Positions 1 through 8,621 are shown, counted from the first letter of the stretch. The stretch is 64,000 nt of DNA from an uncultured Bacteroidota bacterium (GCA_913009685.1 CAJVXP010000006.1:17345-81344), one strand, 5' to 3'. Notes: generated by a model not told the origin, from the letters alone. Numbers and translations are program-made.

Positions 1-22
1 AATCATAAAAACAAAATAATTT

Positions 23-52
23 TTTGAGCGTAAGGATTATTTTCTAATTTTG
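23..52 (+). promoter_or_regulatory. Bacteroidetes-type promoter of the lysC-lysA operon
   Basis: A TTTG element (23-26) and a perfect TAnnTTTG box (TAATTTTG, 45-52) are separated by 18 nt, matching the -33/-7 consensus of the Bacteroidetes primary sigma factor. Transcription should start near position 58-60, about 15 nt before the leader peptide ATG. Confidence 0.75.
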
Positions 53-72
53 CATCGGAATTTTAAGAAGAG

Positions 73-144
73 ATGTTAAATACCATTAAAAACAGGAAAC
101 AGTTGAAACGGATGTGTGACCATGACCGGCGATTGTTAATTTAA
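73..144 (+). CDS. Putative lysC leader peptide, 23 aa
   Basis: This short ORF (MLNTIKNRKQLKRM...) lies between a strong promoter and a terminator hairpin that precedes lysC. Lys codons AAA occur at codons 6, 9 and 12, a regular three-codon spacing just upstream of the antiterminator strand at 121-129. A ribosome stalled on them would leave that strand free. The ORF is too short for the ORF track. The peptide itself is not recognised; the role in attenuation is inferred from position and RNA pairing only. Confidence 0.6.
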   Translation: MLNTIKNRKQLKRMCDHDRRLLI

Positions 145-201
145 TGGATATCCAGAAAATGAATAAATGCAAACCCGGTTATGAAAATGACCGGGTTTTT
201 T
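121..201 (+). promoter_or_regulatory. Transcription attenuator (terminator with competing antiterminator) of lysC
   Basis: The terminator pairs 171-180 (AAACCCGGTT) with 189-198 around an 8-nt loop and is followed by a T-rich run. The segment CATGACCGG at 121-129, inside the leader ORF, can instead pair with CCGGTTATG at 175-183: nine contiguous pairs including one G-U. The two structures share 175-180 and exclude each other. GACCGG occurs both in the leader and in the terminator 3' arm, the usual signature of an attenuator. Confidence 0.7.
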
Positions 202-219
202 ATTTTAAAACACAGGAAA

Positions 220-1530
220 ATGAAAGTTTTAAAGTTTGGTGGCACATCAGTCGGATCTGCAAAAAAAATAGAAAAGATCACAGAAATTATTCACGCGCGA
301 ATGCCGGTTTTTGTTATTCTGTCCGCAATGGCAGGGACTACAGATGCGCTGGCAGGGCTGGCAGGGGATGTTACTAACGGACAAAAAGGAACGGCCCGCA
401 AATCGGTTCGGGATTTAAAAAAGGTCTATGGCAGGACTATTACCCGGCTGTTGGGAGATGACGCAAAAGAGGCGCAGTTTTACGCAGATGCCATTTTTAA
501 CGGTATTTCCAATAATATTGAACAATCTCCTTCGGCGAAGATTGAACGGGAGATTTTGTCCTGCGGTGAAAAGCTTTCCACTTTTCTGTTTCATCAGTTG
601 CTGCTGAAAAAAGGCTATTATGCCGTATTGCTTGATGCTACCGTGCTCCTTCCGCTGGGGGCCAACCATGAGCCGGTTATGGATGAGATAAAAAAGCGGT
701 TACAGGTAGAATTTGATAAGCATCCGAAAGCTCAGATATTTATTACACAGGGTTTTGTATGTGGAAATGAACGAGGCGAAGTGGATAATCTCGGGCGTGG
801 CGGCAGCGATTATTCTGCTTCTATTTTTGGCGCTGCTATGGGCGCGGAGGAGATTCAGATATGGACAGACATCGATGGCGTGCAGAATAATGATCCGAGA
901 ATTGTGGAAAACACACGTCCGGTTCGCCATTTGATGTTTGATGAAGCTGCTGAGCTGGCTTATTTCGGTGCAAAAATTCTTCACCCTCTCACCATACTGC
1001 CGGCGCAAAAAGCTAATATCCCTGTTTTGCTGAAAAATACCATGCAGCCGGATGAACCCGGTACCAGAATTGCAGCCAGCCACAGAGGAAAAGGTTTTAA
1101 AGCTGTTGCCGCAAGAGACGAGATTACAGCCATCAAAATAAAATCAAGCAGGATGTTAATGGCTTACGGATTTATCCGCAAAGTCTTTGAGGTTTTTGAA
1201 AAATATAAAACGCCTATTGATATGATAACCACCTCGGAGGTAGCGGTATCAGTTACCATTGACAATTGCAAATATTTATCCGGGATTGTTGAAGAACTTC
1301 AGCAGTTTGGAAAGGTAGAGGTGGAGAATGACAAGACAATTGTAGGCGTGGTGGGACATTTGATAGCGGATGAGCCTGGCTATGCCCGTCAGCTTTTTGG
1401 TGCGCTGGAGGATATCCCCATTCGTATGATTTCTTATGGGGCAAGTCCTCACAACATATCTCTGCTGGTGAATACAGAAGACAAAATCAGAACGCTCCGG
1501 GCATTAAACAGTAAATTGTTTCATAATTAA
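220..1530 (+). CDS. lysC: Aspartate kinase
   Basis: Aspartokinase phosphorylates aspartate, the first step towards lysine, threonine, methionine and diaminopimelate. The start chosen is ATG 220, because the family N-terminus KFGGTSVGSA follows at once and the ORF-track start at 181 lies in the terminator loop; this gives 436 aa. The kinase motif GRGGSDYSAS is near residue 190 and the C-terminal 130 or so residues look like tandem ACT domains, which normally bind the end product. It lacks a homoserine dehydrogenase half, so it is monofunctional. Its stop is one base before lysA, and the pairing with lysA points to a lysine/DAP-dedicated isozyme. Confidence 0.93.
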   Translation: MKVLKFGGTSVGSAKKIEKITEIIHARMPVFVILSAMAGTTDALAGLAGDVTNGQKGTARKSVRDLKKVYGRTITRLLGDDAKEAQFYADAIFNGISNNIEQSPSAKIEREILSCGEKLSTFLFHQLLLKKGYYAVLLDATVLLPLGANHEPVMDEIKKRLQVEFDKHPKAQIFITQGFVCGNERGEVDNLGRGGSDYSASIFGAAMGAEEIQIWTDIDGVQNNDPRIVENTRPVRHLMFDEAAELAYFGAKILHPLTILPAQKANIPVLLKNTMQPDEPGTRIAASHRGKGFKAVAARDEITAIKIKSSRMLMAYGFIRKVFEVFEKYKTPIDMITTSEVAVSVTIDNCKYLSGIVEELQQFGKVEVENDKTIVGVVGHLIADEPGYARQLFGALEDIPIRMISYGASPHNISLLVNTEDKIRTLRALNSKLFHN

Positions 1531-1531
1531 G

Positions 1532-2722
1532 ATGTTAGAAATGGAAAATAGAGAATTGGTGCAAATGATGGAAAACCGGGAAACACCGGTATATTTTTAT
1601 GATATGGCGTTGCTCGCTGATACGCTGGACAAAGCAATTGCCAGCGCCGGCCAATATGGATACCGGCTTCATTATGCTATGAAGGCCAACCACAACGGAA
1701 AAATATTGCAAACCATGAGTAGTCGTGGTGTGGGTGCCGATTGTGTGAGTGGAAATGAGGTGAAAGCAGCGCTGGAAAATGGTTTCCTGCCTGGTGATAT
1801 TGTCTTTGCCGGCGTGGGAAAAACCGACCGTGAGATAAAGTTTGCACTTGAAACCGGCATTTTTGCTTTTAATTGTGAGTCGTTACAGGAGGTTGAAATA
1901 ATAAATCAGATGGCAGAAGAAATGGGTGTAAGGGCAGGAATCTTTTTACGACTTAATCCTGATATAGATGCGTATACACACGATAAGATTACAACGGGCA
2001 GAGCAGAAAACAAGTTTGGTTTGCCCATGGGGCAAATGCAAAGTTTTTTGCATCGCCGGAAGGATTTCAATAATATTGAGTGGCTGGGATTGCACTTCCA
2101 TATCGGGTCGCAAATAACGGATATGGTGGTGTTTGAAAATCTTTGTCAGCGAATTAATAAGATCCAGGACTTATTGGAAGACAGTGGAATACTGCTGCCG
2201 CATTTGAATGTGGGTGGAGGTTTGGGAATTGATTATGAAAATTTGGAAACCGGCAGGATAACTGATTTTGAATCGTATTTTGAAACTTTTCATCGCAACC
2301 TTAAGCTCAGAGCAGGACAGCAGTTACATTTTGAACCCGGTCGCTCGCTGGTGGCACAGTCGGGAATATTGTTGTCGCGGGTGCTGTTTACCAAAGCTGG
2401 ACTGGAAAAGCAGTTTGTCATCATCGATGCTTCCATGACGGATCTGCTGCGACCTGCGCTTTACGGAGCTGTACATAAAATCGAAAATCTGAGCCGGCAG
2501 GAGGGAAACAGTACTGTTTATGAGGTGGCCGGTCCGGTTTGCGAATCGTCGGATGTTTTTGCAAAAAATGTTGTGCTCCCACAAACCGGACGGGGAGATA
2601 TCCTTGCCATCTATTCCACCGGCGCCTACGGACAGGTTATGTCGTCAACGTATAATATGCGAAATCCGGCAGAAACAGTTTATAGTGATGAAATTAAGGT
2701 GGCTGTAAAAAAAGCGGGTTAA
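1532..2722 (+). CDS. lysA: Diaminopimelate decarboxylase
   Basis: This is a fold-III PLP enzyme converting meso-diaminopimelate to lysine, the last step of the pathway (396 aa, family-typical). Visible motifs are the PLP lysine in YAMKANHNGK (about residue 51), HFHIGSQI (about 188), the glycine loop GGGLGIDY (about 228), EPGRSLVA (about 267), the catalytic Cys in GPVCESSDVF (about 335) and YGQVMSSTYN near the end. It starts one base after lysC and is surely co-transcribed under the attenuator. It meets the convergent glycosyltransferase gene with no spacer: the two stop codons abut at 2722/2723 and no terminator hairpin lies between them. Confidence 0.95.
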   Translation: MLEMENRELVQMMENRETPVYFYDMALLADTLDKAIASAGQYGYRLHYAMKANHNGKILQTMSSRGVGADCVSGNEVKAALENGFLPGDIVFAGVGKTDREIKFALETGIFAFNCESLQEVEIINQMAEEMGVRAGIFLRLNPDIDAYTHDKITTGRAENKFGLPMGQMQSFLHRRKDFNNIEWLGLHFHIGSQITDMVVFENLCQRINKIQDLLEDSGILLPHLNVGGGLGIDYENLETGRITDFESYFETFHRNLKLRAGQQLHFEPGRSLVAQSGILLSRVLFTKAGLEKQFVIIDASMTDLLRPALYGAVHKIENLSRQEGNSTVYEVAGPVCESSDVFAKNVVLPQTGRGDILAIYSTGAYGQVMSSTYNMRNPAETVYSDEIKVAVKKAG

Positions 2723-3628
2723 TTATATTGTGGGCCTGGCAAGGGTGTAATTTCTGTACTCAAACATCCGGTAGCCAAACCTTTTTTCAACAAAGAACAG
2801 CAGTTTATCTTTCAGTTTCATTTTCGAACGGCCGGGATCGTAATTGAATTCCCAATCCTTCCTGGCGATAACCTCTGCCATGTATTTCGGATGTTCGCCT
2901 GTGAAAAGCTCCAGCTTGTCCACCTCGTTGAAATCGAACGGTTTATCGGGGACATGTTTTTCTATCCACTGATTGTTGTGCCAGAACCGGAAGAAAAAGT
3001 GCATTTTGTTGGCAAGCATGTCCGGATGCCTTGCATAAGAGTAATGAAATACAGTGATATCGGTCTTCAAAACGTCGAGTTTTACACCTTTCTCACCTGA
3101 AAGATAATTTTCGTGCGAAGTGTATTTTCTAAATCCCTGGGAATCGCGGTAAGCATAAACCCCGGGGACATTTTTAAAGGCTCTGATTTCGTAACGGTGT
3201 GTTCTTCGCGTATTGCGGATGTGCTGATAATCACCCCAGAAATGCAAAAAAGGCATCAAAAGGCCATCCACATCCTCACGCTGATCAGCTTGTTGAATGT
3301 ATTCGCGAAGGCGGGCCGGAGCTGATTCGTGCAGCACTTCGTCCACCTGCAAATGAATAGCCCAATCGCCGGAAATCTCCGCCAGGCCGAGATTCGACTG
3401 TTGTGCAAAGACTTTTCCTCCTGTCCTCATATTTTGGTCCCACACGGAATCAATAATGCGGATCTTTTCTTCTTTGAGGGCTTCTATGGCTTCCCGCGTT
3501 CCATCGTCCGAATCACCAACGACTACCACCAGCTCATCAACGGCAGGCAGTAGCGACAAAATGGAAGGAATGAACGGATACCCCAGCTTAATTCCGTTCC
3601 TGACGTAAGTAAAGCCACTTATTTTCAT
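2723..3628 (-). CDS. Glycosyltransferase family 2 protein
   Basis: This 301-aa cytoplasmic protein has a GT-A-like N-terminus (YVRNGIKLGYPFIPSI, then VVVVGDSDDGTRE) and a nucleotide-sugar/metal region reading HLQVDEVLHE in place of the classical DxD. No membrane segments are evident. The family transfers sugars from nucleotide donors to surface glycans or glycolipids; donor and acceptor cannot be read from sequence. It stands alone, convergent with lysA, with no other glycan gene next to it. Confidence 0.82.
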   Translation of the reverse strand: MKISGFTYVRNGIKLGYPFIPSILSLLPAVDELVVVVGDSDDGTREAIEALKEEKIRIIDSVWDQNMRTGGKVFAQQSNLGLAEISGDWAIHLQVDEVLHESAPARLREYIQQADQREDVDGLLMPFLHFWGDYQHIRNTRRTHRYEIRAFKNVPGVYAYRDSQGFRKYTSHENYLSGEKGVKLDVLKTDITVFHYSYARHPDMLANKMHFFFRFWHNNQWIEKHVPDKPFDFNEVDKLELFTGEHPKYMAEVIARKDWEFNYDPGRSKMKLKDKLLFFVEKRFGYRMFEYRNYTLARPTI

Positions 3629-3779
3629 TTATCTCTATTTGTTTCTGTAAAATGATTTTTGCAAAAATAGGAAAATGGTTGTTGTAAACGGGATGTTTTC
3701 CGCTTGATATTCCTGCTGATAGTAACTTTTCTGTTTTTGCCCTTTTAACGTAGTACAACATCTTTTCTTCGGTTTTGAT

Positions 3780-3787
3780 TATCTTTG
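3780..3787 (+). promoter_or_regulatory. -7 box upstream of the TonB receptor/DUF4249 pair
   Basis: TATCTTTG matches TAnnTTTG and lies 52 nt before the proposed TTG start. No TTTG occurs at the ideal -33 spacing. The rest of the 211-nt gap 3629-3839 is AT-rich and holds nothing else I can identify. Confidence 0.5.
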
Positions 3788-3839
3788 CCTGAAGAGATGG
3801 TAATTCTCTTGTTGTGAAATCATAAATAAGGCAACTCTT

Positions 3840-6179
3840 TTGAAAACACGAAATCTTGGTTTTCTAATTTTGTTTCTTTTGAGCCTGGCAGGAAATATAC
3901 AGGCACAAAGAGCTGATTCCTTTACGATTAGCGGACAGATAAAGGACGTGAGCACCGGTGAGCTGCTACCCGGAGCCACCATTTATGTTAAGAAGTTGAA
4001 AACTGGTAGTATTTCAAACAGTTACGGATTTTATTCGCTGACGCTGCCCGGGGGAAATTATCAAATCGTTTACTCCTTTGTGGGCTACCAGAGCCGCTCT
4101 TTGGTGTTGAGCCTTACACACGATACGTTGATTAACATTGAAATGGCCGCCGTTTCCAGCCTCCTTCAGGAGGTGGAAATCAAATCGGCATCAGCACACG
4201 AGAATATTCGCTCGGCGCAAATGTCGGTTACTAAAATGAGCATGAGAAATATTGAGGAGATTCCTTCTTTTATGGGAGAGGTAGATTTGGTGAAGGCGCT
4301 GCAACTGCTGCCAGGGGTGAAGTTTGTGGCCGAAGGCTCCTCGGGCATGAGTGTCCGCGGCGGCGGTCCCGACCAAAACCTGATATTGCTTGATGGGGCT
4401 ACTGTGTATAATGCCGGGCACCTGATGGGCTTTTTCTCCGTTTTCAATCCCGATGCCGTGCAGAGTGTCAAACTTTATAAAGGTGATATGCCGGCAGCAT
4501 ACGGTGGCAGACTCTCCTCTTTGGTGGAGGTGAGAATGAAAGAGGGAAATAATAAAGTATTTCACGGGCAGGGCGGAATCGGCTTGATTTCCAGCCGTTT
4601 ACTGTTTGAAGGGCCCATCATTAAAAACAAAGCCTCTTTTATGGTGAGTGGCCGGCGAACCTATGCCGATTTGTTTCTGAAACTCTCGCACAACAAGAAA
4701 CTAAGACAAAACAGACTTTACTTTTATGACCTTAATACCAAACTGAATTTTGCTTTCAATGCAAACAACCACTTCTATCTTTCCGGTTATTTTGGTAAGG
4801 ATGTTTTTAAAAATGATTTCTTTCAAATGGATTGGGGTAATGCAACCGGCACATTTCGCTGGAACCATATTTATAATGAGAAACTTTTTTCCAACATCTC
4901 TTTTGTTGGTAGCCGCTTTAATTACAATCTGGGCCTCGCCGAAGATAATCCACGTGCGTTTTTGTGGCAGTCCGCTTTGACCGATTTCATGGTGAAGGAC
5001 AATTTCGACTGGTTTATCAATCCGCAAAATAAACTGAACTTCGGGTTTTCGGTTATCTATCATGATTTCTTTCCCGGAAAGGTAGCCGGCACGGGAACGG
5101 AGGCAGTAATTGCTGAATATCACCTCCCCGATAATTATGCTTTGGAGAGTGCGATTTATATCAGTAACGAACAAAAAATCGGGAAGTTTACACTGAAATA
5201 CGGATTGCGTCTCTCTGTTTTTAATAATCTGGGGCCAGCCACCATCTTTCATTACGACAAAGGATTTGTGGTAACCGATTCCACGGTTTACTCTTCTAAA
5301 AAAATTTTTAATACCTACCTGGGAATAGAACCCCGTGTGGGGATTGTCTTTCGTCTAAACGAAAGTTCTTCATTAAAAGTCAGTTATGCGCGTAATTTTC
5401 AGTATGTGCAGCAGGCGCAGAATTCTACTGCCGGCAATCCCATGGACATTTGGTTTCCGGCCAATCCCAACATCAAGCCTCAGATTGGCGATCAGGTGGC
5501 TGCCGGTTATTATAAAGATTTCAAAGAAGGAATGTTCTTCTTTTCGGTGGAGTCTTATTATAAATGGATACATAATGCCATCGACTTTAAGGATCATGCC
5601 GAATTATTGCTGAACAAATATCTCGATGGGCAGCTGCGGATAGGCAGAGGTTATAGCTATGGAGTTGAATTTCTGTTGAAGAAAAATTCGGGAAAACTCA
5701 CTGGTTGGGCCAGCTACACCTACTCGCGAAGCATGCGTGTGATTCCGGAAATCAACAAAGGAGAGGCCTATCCTTCACCTTATGACCGCCCAAATGATTT
5801 CTCGCTGACTTTGAGTTACAAGATAAACACGGCACTCCGGGTGGGCATGAGCTGGATTTACCTCACCGGACAACCGGTAACCTTTCCTGTGAGCCGGTTT
5901 CAGTACAGTAACACCATCGTCCCTGTTTATTCGGGCAGAAATACTTACCGTTTGGCCGATTATCACCGGCTGGATTTGTCGCTTATCTGGGATATGCATT
6001 CCAAAAACCCGAAAAAATGTCATCATCAGCTCAACTTTTCCATTTACAATGTGTATAACCGAAAAAATCCGTGGGTTATAAATTTCAGAAACGATCCGGA
6101 GGTTCCCAATTCTACCTATGCCGAAATGACCTATTTGTTTGGAATTGTCCCCACAGTAACCTATAATTTTAAGTTCTGA
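3840..6179 (+). CDS. TonB-dependent receptor with CarboxypepD_reg-like N-terminal domain
   Basis: This 779-aa outer-membrane receptor has a signal peptide ending near AGNIQAQ, a carboxypeptidase-regulatory-like beta-sandwich (ISGQIKDVSTGELLPGATIYVKK..., about residues 30-110), a plug domain (SSGMSVRGGGPDQNLILLDGATVYN, about 160-210) and a C-terminal barrel ending in Phe. The start is TTG: the frame has no ATG between the upstream stop at 3801 and the signal peptide. It is followed after one base by a DUF4249 lipoprotein, a common pairing in which the lipoprotein probably assists substrate binding. The substrate is unknown. The arrangement differs from SusC/SusD. Confidence 0.9.
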   Translation: MKTRNLGFLILFLLSLAGNIQAQRADSFTISGQIKDVSTGELLPGATIYVKKLKTGSISNSYGFYSLTLPGGNYQIVYSFVGYQSRSLVLSLTHDTLINIEMAAVSSLLQEVEIKSASAHENIRSAQMSVTKMSMRNIEEIPSFMGEVDLVKALQLLPGVKFVAEGSSGMSVRGGGPDQNLILLDGATVYNAGHLMGFFSVFNPDAVQSVKLYKGDMPAAYGGRLSSLVEVRMKEGNNKVFHGQGGIGLISSRLLFEGPIIKNKASFMVSGRRTYADLFLKLSHNKKLRQNRLYFYDLNTKLNFAFNANNHFYLSGYFGKDVFKNDFFQMDWGNATGTFRWNHIYNEKLFSNISFVGSRFNYNLGLAEDNPRAFLWQSALTDFMVKDNFDWFINPQNKLNFGFSVIYHDFFPGKVAGTGTEAVIAEYHLPDNYALESAIYISNEQKIGKFTLKYGLRLSVFNNLGPATIFHYDKGFVVTDSTVYSSKKIFNTYLGIEPRVGIVFRLNESSSLKVSYARNFQYVQQAQNSTAGNPMDIWFPANPNIKPQIGDQVAAGYYKDFKEGMFFFSVESYYKWIHNAIDFKDHAELLLNKYLDGQLRIGRGYSYGVEFLLKKNSGKLTGWASYTYSRSMRVIPEINKGEAYPSPYDRPNDFSLTLSYKINTALRVGMSWIYLTGQPVTFPVSRFQYSNTIVPVYSGRNTYRLADYHRLDLSLIWDMHSKNPKKCHHQLNFSIYNVYNRKNPWVINFRNDPEVPNSTYAEMTYLFGIVPTVTYNFKF

Positions 6180-6180
6180 C

Positions 6181-7053
6181 ATGAAAAAGTTACTCCGAAA
6201 TATCGTTTTTGTCTTGCTGGCTGGCTGGTTGATGGTGTCATGTACCAAAAGGATTGATATTTCGTTAAAGCCGGGAGATGAAACTTTGGTGGTGGAAGGC
6301 TATTTGTTTGGAGGTGACTCTGTTTCCTGGGTACGCCTGACGAAAACCAGCGGATATTTTTCTGATGAGCCACCACCCGTGGTGAGCGGGGCAGAGGTGA
6401 TGGTGAGCCACAAAGAACAACATTTCCGGTTAGAAGAGTCTGCCCGTGAACCCGGCACCTACTTTTTGAATGATACGGCTTTTCATTTGACGGTGGCCGA
6501 TACTTTCAAGCTGGATATTCAGTTGAAAAACCCCGTTGGAAATCATACGCATTTTGAGAGTAGTACTGTGGTGCCTCCACTGCATATTCATGTTGATTCG
6601 CTGGAAATTGAGTATGCGCCGGATATTGAAAGATGGATGATTCATTTTTACGGACAGGATAGTCCCGATAAAGATTATTATCTGTTCAACAGCAGGGTGA
6701 ATGGGAGAATTGTTACGGACAGTATTCTGAAAAAGGCGGTCAGGGAAGATAAGTTTTTCAATGGGCGATATATTTCCGGTGCTCTGGTGCAGGTGTTTAA
6801 CAAAGATGTGCTGGAAATTGGCGATAATTACACGCTGATGGTTTCCAATATTACAAAGGAGTATTACGATTATATGGTCGCCTTGCAGGATGAAGTCGGT
6901 GAGAAAAATCCACTGTTCAGTGGTCCGCCGGCCAACGTGGGCTCCAACATTAGTAATGGTGCACAGGGCTTCTTTACCTCTTTTCTAACTACTTCTTATA
7001 CCGTGAAGATACAGGAGAAAGTAAATGCACAAAAGGTTCGGGATATTAGATAG
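6181..7053 (+). CDS. DUF4249 family lipoprotein
   Basis: The 290-aa protein has a lipobox-type signal (LAGWLMVSC, Cys about 21) followed by a DUF4249-like start (LVVEGYLFGGDSVSWVRLTKTSGYF). It is predicted to be a beta-rich outer-membrane lipoprotein, surface-exposed or periplasmic. It is translationally tight to the upstream TonB receptor (one-base gap), so the two likely form one import complex. DUF4249 has no established biochemical role. Confidence 0.85.
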   Translation: MKKLLRNIVFVLLAGWLMVSCTKRIDISLKPGDETLVVEGYLFGGDSVSWVRLTKTSGYFSDEPPPVVSGAEVMVSHKEQHFRLEESAREPGTYFLNDTAFHLTVADTFKLDIQLKNPVGNHTHFESSTVVPPLHIHVDSLEIEYAPDIERWMIHFYGQDSPDKDYYLFNSRVNGRIVTDSILKKAVREDKFFNGRYISGALVQVFNKDVLEIGDNYTLMVSNITKEYYDYMVALQDEVGEKNPLFSGPPANVGSNISNGAQGFFTSFLTTSYTVKIQEKVNAQKVRDIR

Positions 7054-7158
7054 CCAATGAGAAAATATCAAAATGAAATATCCAGTGCAAAGTCGTAAAT
7101 AATTGTAAAGTGCAAAGCGGTTTTGGAATTTTCACTTCTCCGTAGTGGCCTTACAGGC

Positions 7159-7216
7159 GTGACAAAACCAAACAACGAATTATCAGATATTTACAAAATT
7201 ATAACAGATGAGAACC
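7159..7216. repeat. Dispersed repeat, copy A
   Basis: The string GTGACAAAACCAA...ATCAGATATTTA...ACAGATGAGAACC recurs at 43149-43231 with few differences. Here the centre is uninterrupted (ATATTTACAAAATTATAACAG), whereas the second copy carries an extra 25 bp. It lies in the 253-nt gap between the DUF4249 gene and the zinc-ribbon gene and has no ORF. Its nature is unknown. Confidence 0.65.
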
Positions 7217-7250
7217 ATTTTGTATTAATGCCAGTTGATATTTTTATTTA

Positions 7251-7281
7251 TTGACTTTTGAACTAATGTTCATTATCTTTG
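7251..7281 (+). promoter_or_regulatory. Promoter of the zinc-ribbon gene
   Basis: TATCTTTG (7274-7281) is a perfect -7 box 25 nt before the ATG at 7307. A TTG at 7251-7253 sits 20 nt upstream and could act as the -33 element. Confidence 0.6.
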
Positions 7282-7306
7282 CAATGAATTTTAAAAATTA
7301 AAAACG

Positions 7307-7525
7307 ATGAGTATTTCTGGAAATGACAATATGCCCGGTCTGGGATTGGGTTACGGCGGTGGCCACGGAAGAAATAAAGGCGGTGCTTTTGGTGTTGGCG
7401 GGTACTGTGTCTGCGCCAAATGCGGTGCAAAAGTTCTCCACAAACAGGGGGTGAAATGCACCACGCTAAAATGTCCGAAATGCGGCCACACTATGATCAG
7501 AGAAGAACTGTTGAAAAAATCATGA
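7307..7525 (+). CDS. Small glycine-rich zinc-ribbon protein
   Basis: This 72-aa protein has a glycine-rich N-terminal half (GLGLGYGGGHGRNKGGAFGVGGY) and a four-Cys zinc ribbon, CAKC followed about 18 residues later by CPKC. There is no signal peptide. Its own promoter and its position before a radical SAM gene and the molybdenum cofactor operon suggest a role in metal or cofactor handling, but that is guilt by association only. I do not recognise a named family. Confidence 0.75.
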   Translation: MSISGNDNMPGLGLGYGGGHGRNKGGAFGVGGYCVCAKCGAKVLHKQGVKCTTLKCPKCGHTMIREELLKKS

Positions 7526-7688
7526 ATCAAGAAAAAGAACAGTATTTTTCCTGTTGAAAGCCAAATGCCCGGTTATTGCCGGCGATTTGGGAGTGAAGGA
7601 GGGCGATATTGTATTAAAGGGATAAATTTGTAAAACTTTAGGCACTTTAATTATTTTAGCCACTTCAAACTTTAGGCACTTATATATT
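7526..7688 (+). other. Gap with an open-frame remnant (no start codon)
   Basis: After the zinc-ribbon stop, one frame reads LLKAKCPVIAGDLGVKEGDIVLKG and ends in a stop at 7623-7625. It looks protein-like but has no ATG; it opens after a TGA at 7512 inside the upstream gene. It may be the degraded or frameshifted tail of a former neighbouring gene. The rest contains short direct repeats (TTTAGGCACTT twice). Confidence 0.35.
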
Positions 7689-8621
7689 ATGTACAAATAT
7701 CTTTTTGGTCCGGTACCTTCGCGTCGTCTTGGCATGTCGCTGGGCGTTGACTTGGTTCCACACAAAGTGTGTTCTCTTAACTGTGTTTATTGTGAATGCG
7801 GCCGGACCACGAATCTGACACTCGAAAGAAAAGAATATATTCCTTATGACGAGGTAGTGAAAGAAATTGCGCATTATCTTGAGCACAACCCTGCTCCTGA
7901 TTACATCACTTTTTCAGGTTCTGGTGAGCCTACGCTGAATGTGCGTATCGGTGATGTGTTGCACTTTATCAAAACAAAAAGCAAAACTCCCGTGGCTGTG
8001 CTTACAAACGGCAGTCTGTTTTATGATAAATCGGTGCGTGCCGGGTTGTTAGAGTCCGATGTGGTGCTGCCTTCACTGGATGCGGCGGAAGATTCGGCTT
8101 TTCGCAAAATTAATCGGCCTTTTTATAAACTGGATATACCGGAATACATTCGGGGATTAATCGATTTCAGAAAAGAGTACAAGGGGCAGATTTGGTTAGA
8201 AGTGCTGATTATTCCCGGGCTGAACGACACCAAAGAGAATTTGCAGGCGCTGAAAGAGGCTTTCCTGCAAATACAACCCGAAGAAATACAGCTGAATACG
8301 CTGGATCGTCCGGGTGCTGTGGAAAATATCCGTGCAGCCACACGCAAAGAGTTGCAGGAAATAGTCGGTTTTTGGGATTTGCCACAGGTGAAAATCATCG
8401 CTGCCGCTCCCGACCGGAAAAAAATTGTCTCTTACCGCGATGACATGGAATCGGCCATTCTGGAAACCATCAGGCGTCGTCCCTGTACGCTTGAAGATAT
8501 GCATGAAATTCTCGGACTGCATATCAACGAAATCAACAAGTATCTTGATGTGCTCGAAGACGAACAAAAAATTATTTCGGTACGTGAAAACCGCGGACTG
8601 TTTTACAGAGATGTTCTGTAG
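7689..8621 (+). CDS. Radical SAM protein with C-terminal winged-helix-like domain
   Basis: The 310-aa protein carries the [4Fe-4S]/SAM motif as CSLNCVYC (about residues 29-36), preceded by FGPVPSRRLG, and the glycine motif FSGSGEPTLN (about residue 77). It resembles the COG0731-type proteins related to the TYW1 radical SAM core. The last 65 residues (AILETIRRRPCTLEDMHEILGLHINEINKYLDVLEDEQKI) read as a helix-turn-helix-like fold. The substrate is unknown. Transcription converges on the molybdenum cofactor operon, ending 43 bp from it. Confidence 0.85.
   Translation: MYKYLFGPVPSRRLGMSLGVDLVPHKVCSLNCVYCECGRTTNLTLERKEYIPYDEVVKEIAHYLEHNPAPDYITFSGSGEPTLNVRIGDVLHFIKTKSKTPVAVLTNGSLFYDKSVRAGLLESDVVLPSLDAAEDSAFRKINRPFYKLDIPEYIRGLIDFRKEYKGQIWLEVLIIPGLNDTKENLQALKEAFLQIQPEEIQLNTLDRPGAVENIRAATRKELQEIVGFWDLPQVKIIAAAPDRKKIVSYRDDMESAILETIRRRPCTLEDMHEILGLHINEINKYLDVLEDEQKIISVRENRGLFYRDVL

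Noticed and set aside
60-200. Lysine or SAM riboswitch upstream of lysC
   Set aside because: I see no lysine or SAM aptamer core, and the roughly 110 nt before the terminator hairpin are occupied by a short ORF with an antiterminator pairing, which explains the region better.
4701-5252. 183-codon minus-strand ORF inside the TonB receptor gene
   Set aside because: It is a shadow frame with no recognisable motifs, fully inside a well supported gene.
3840-7053. SusC/SusD polysaccharide utilisation locus
   Set aside because: The partner lipoprotein is DUF4249, not SusD, and no glycoside hydrolases or sigma/anti-sigma genes are adjacent.
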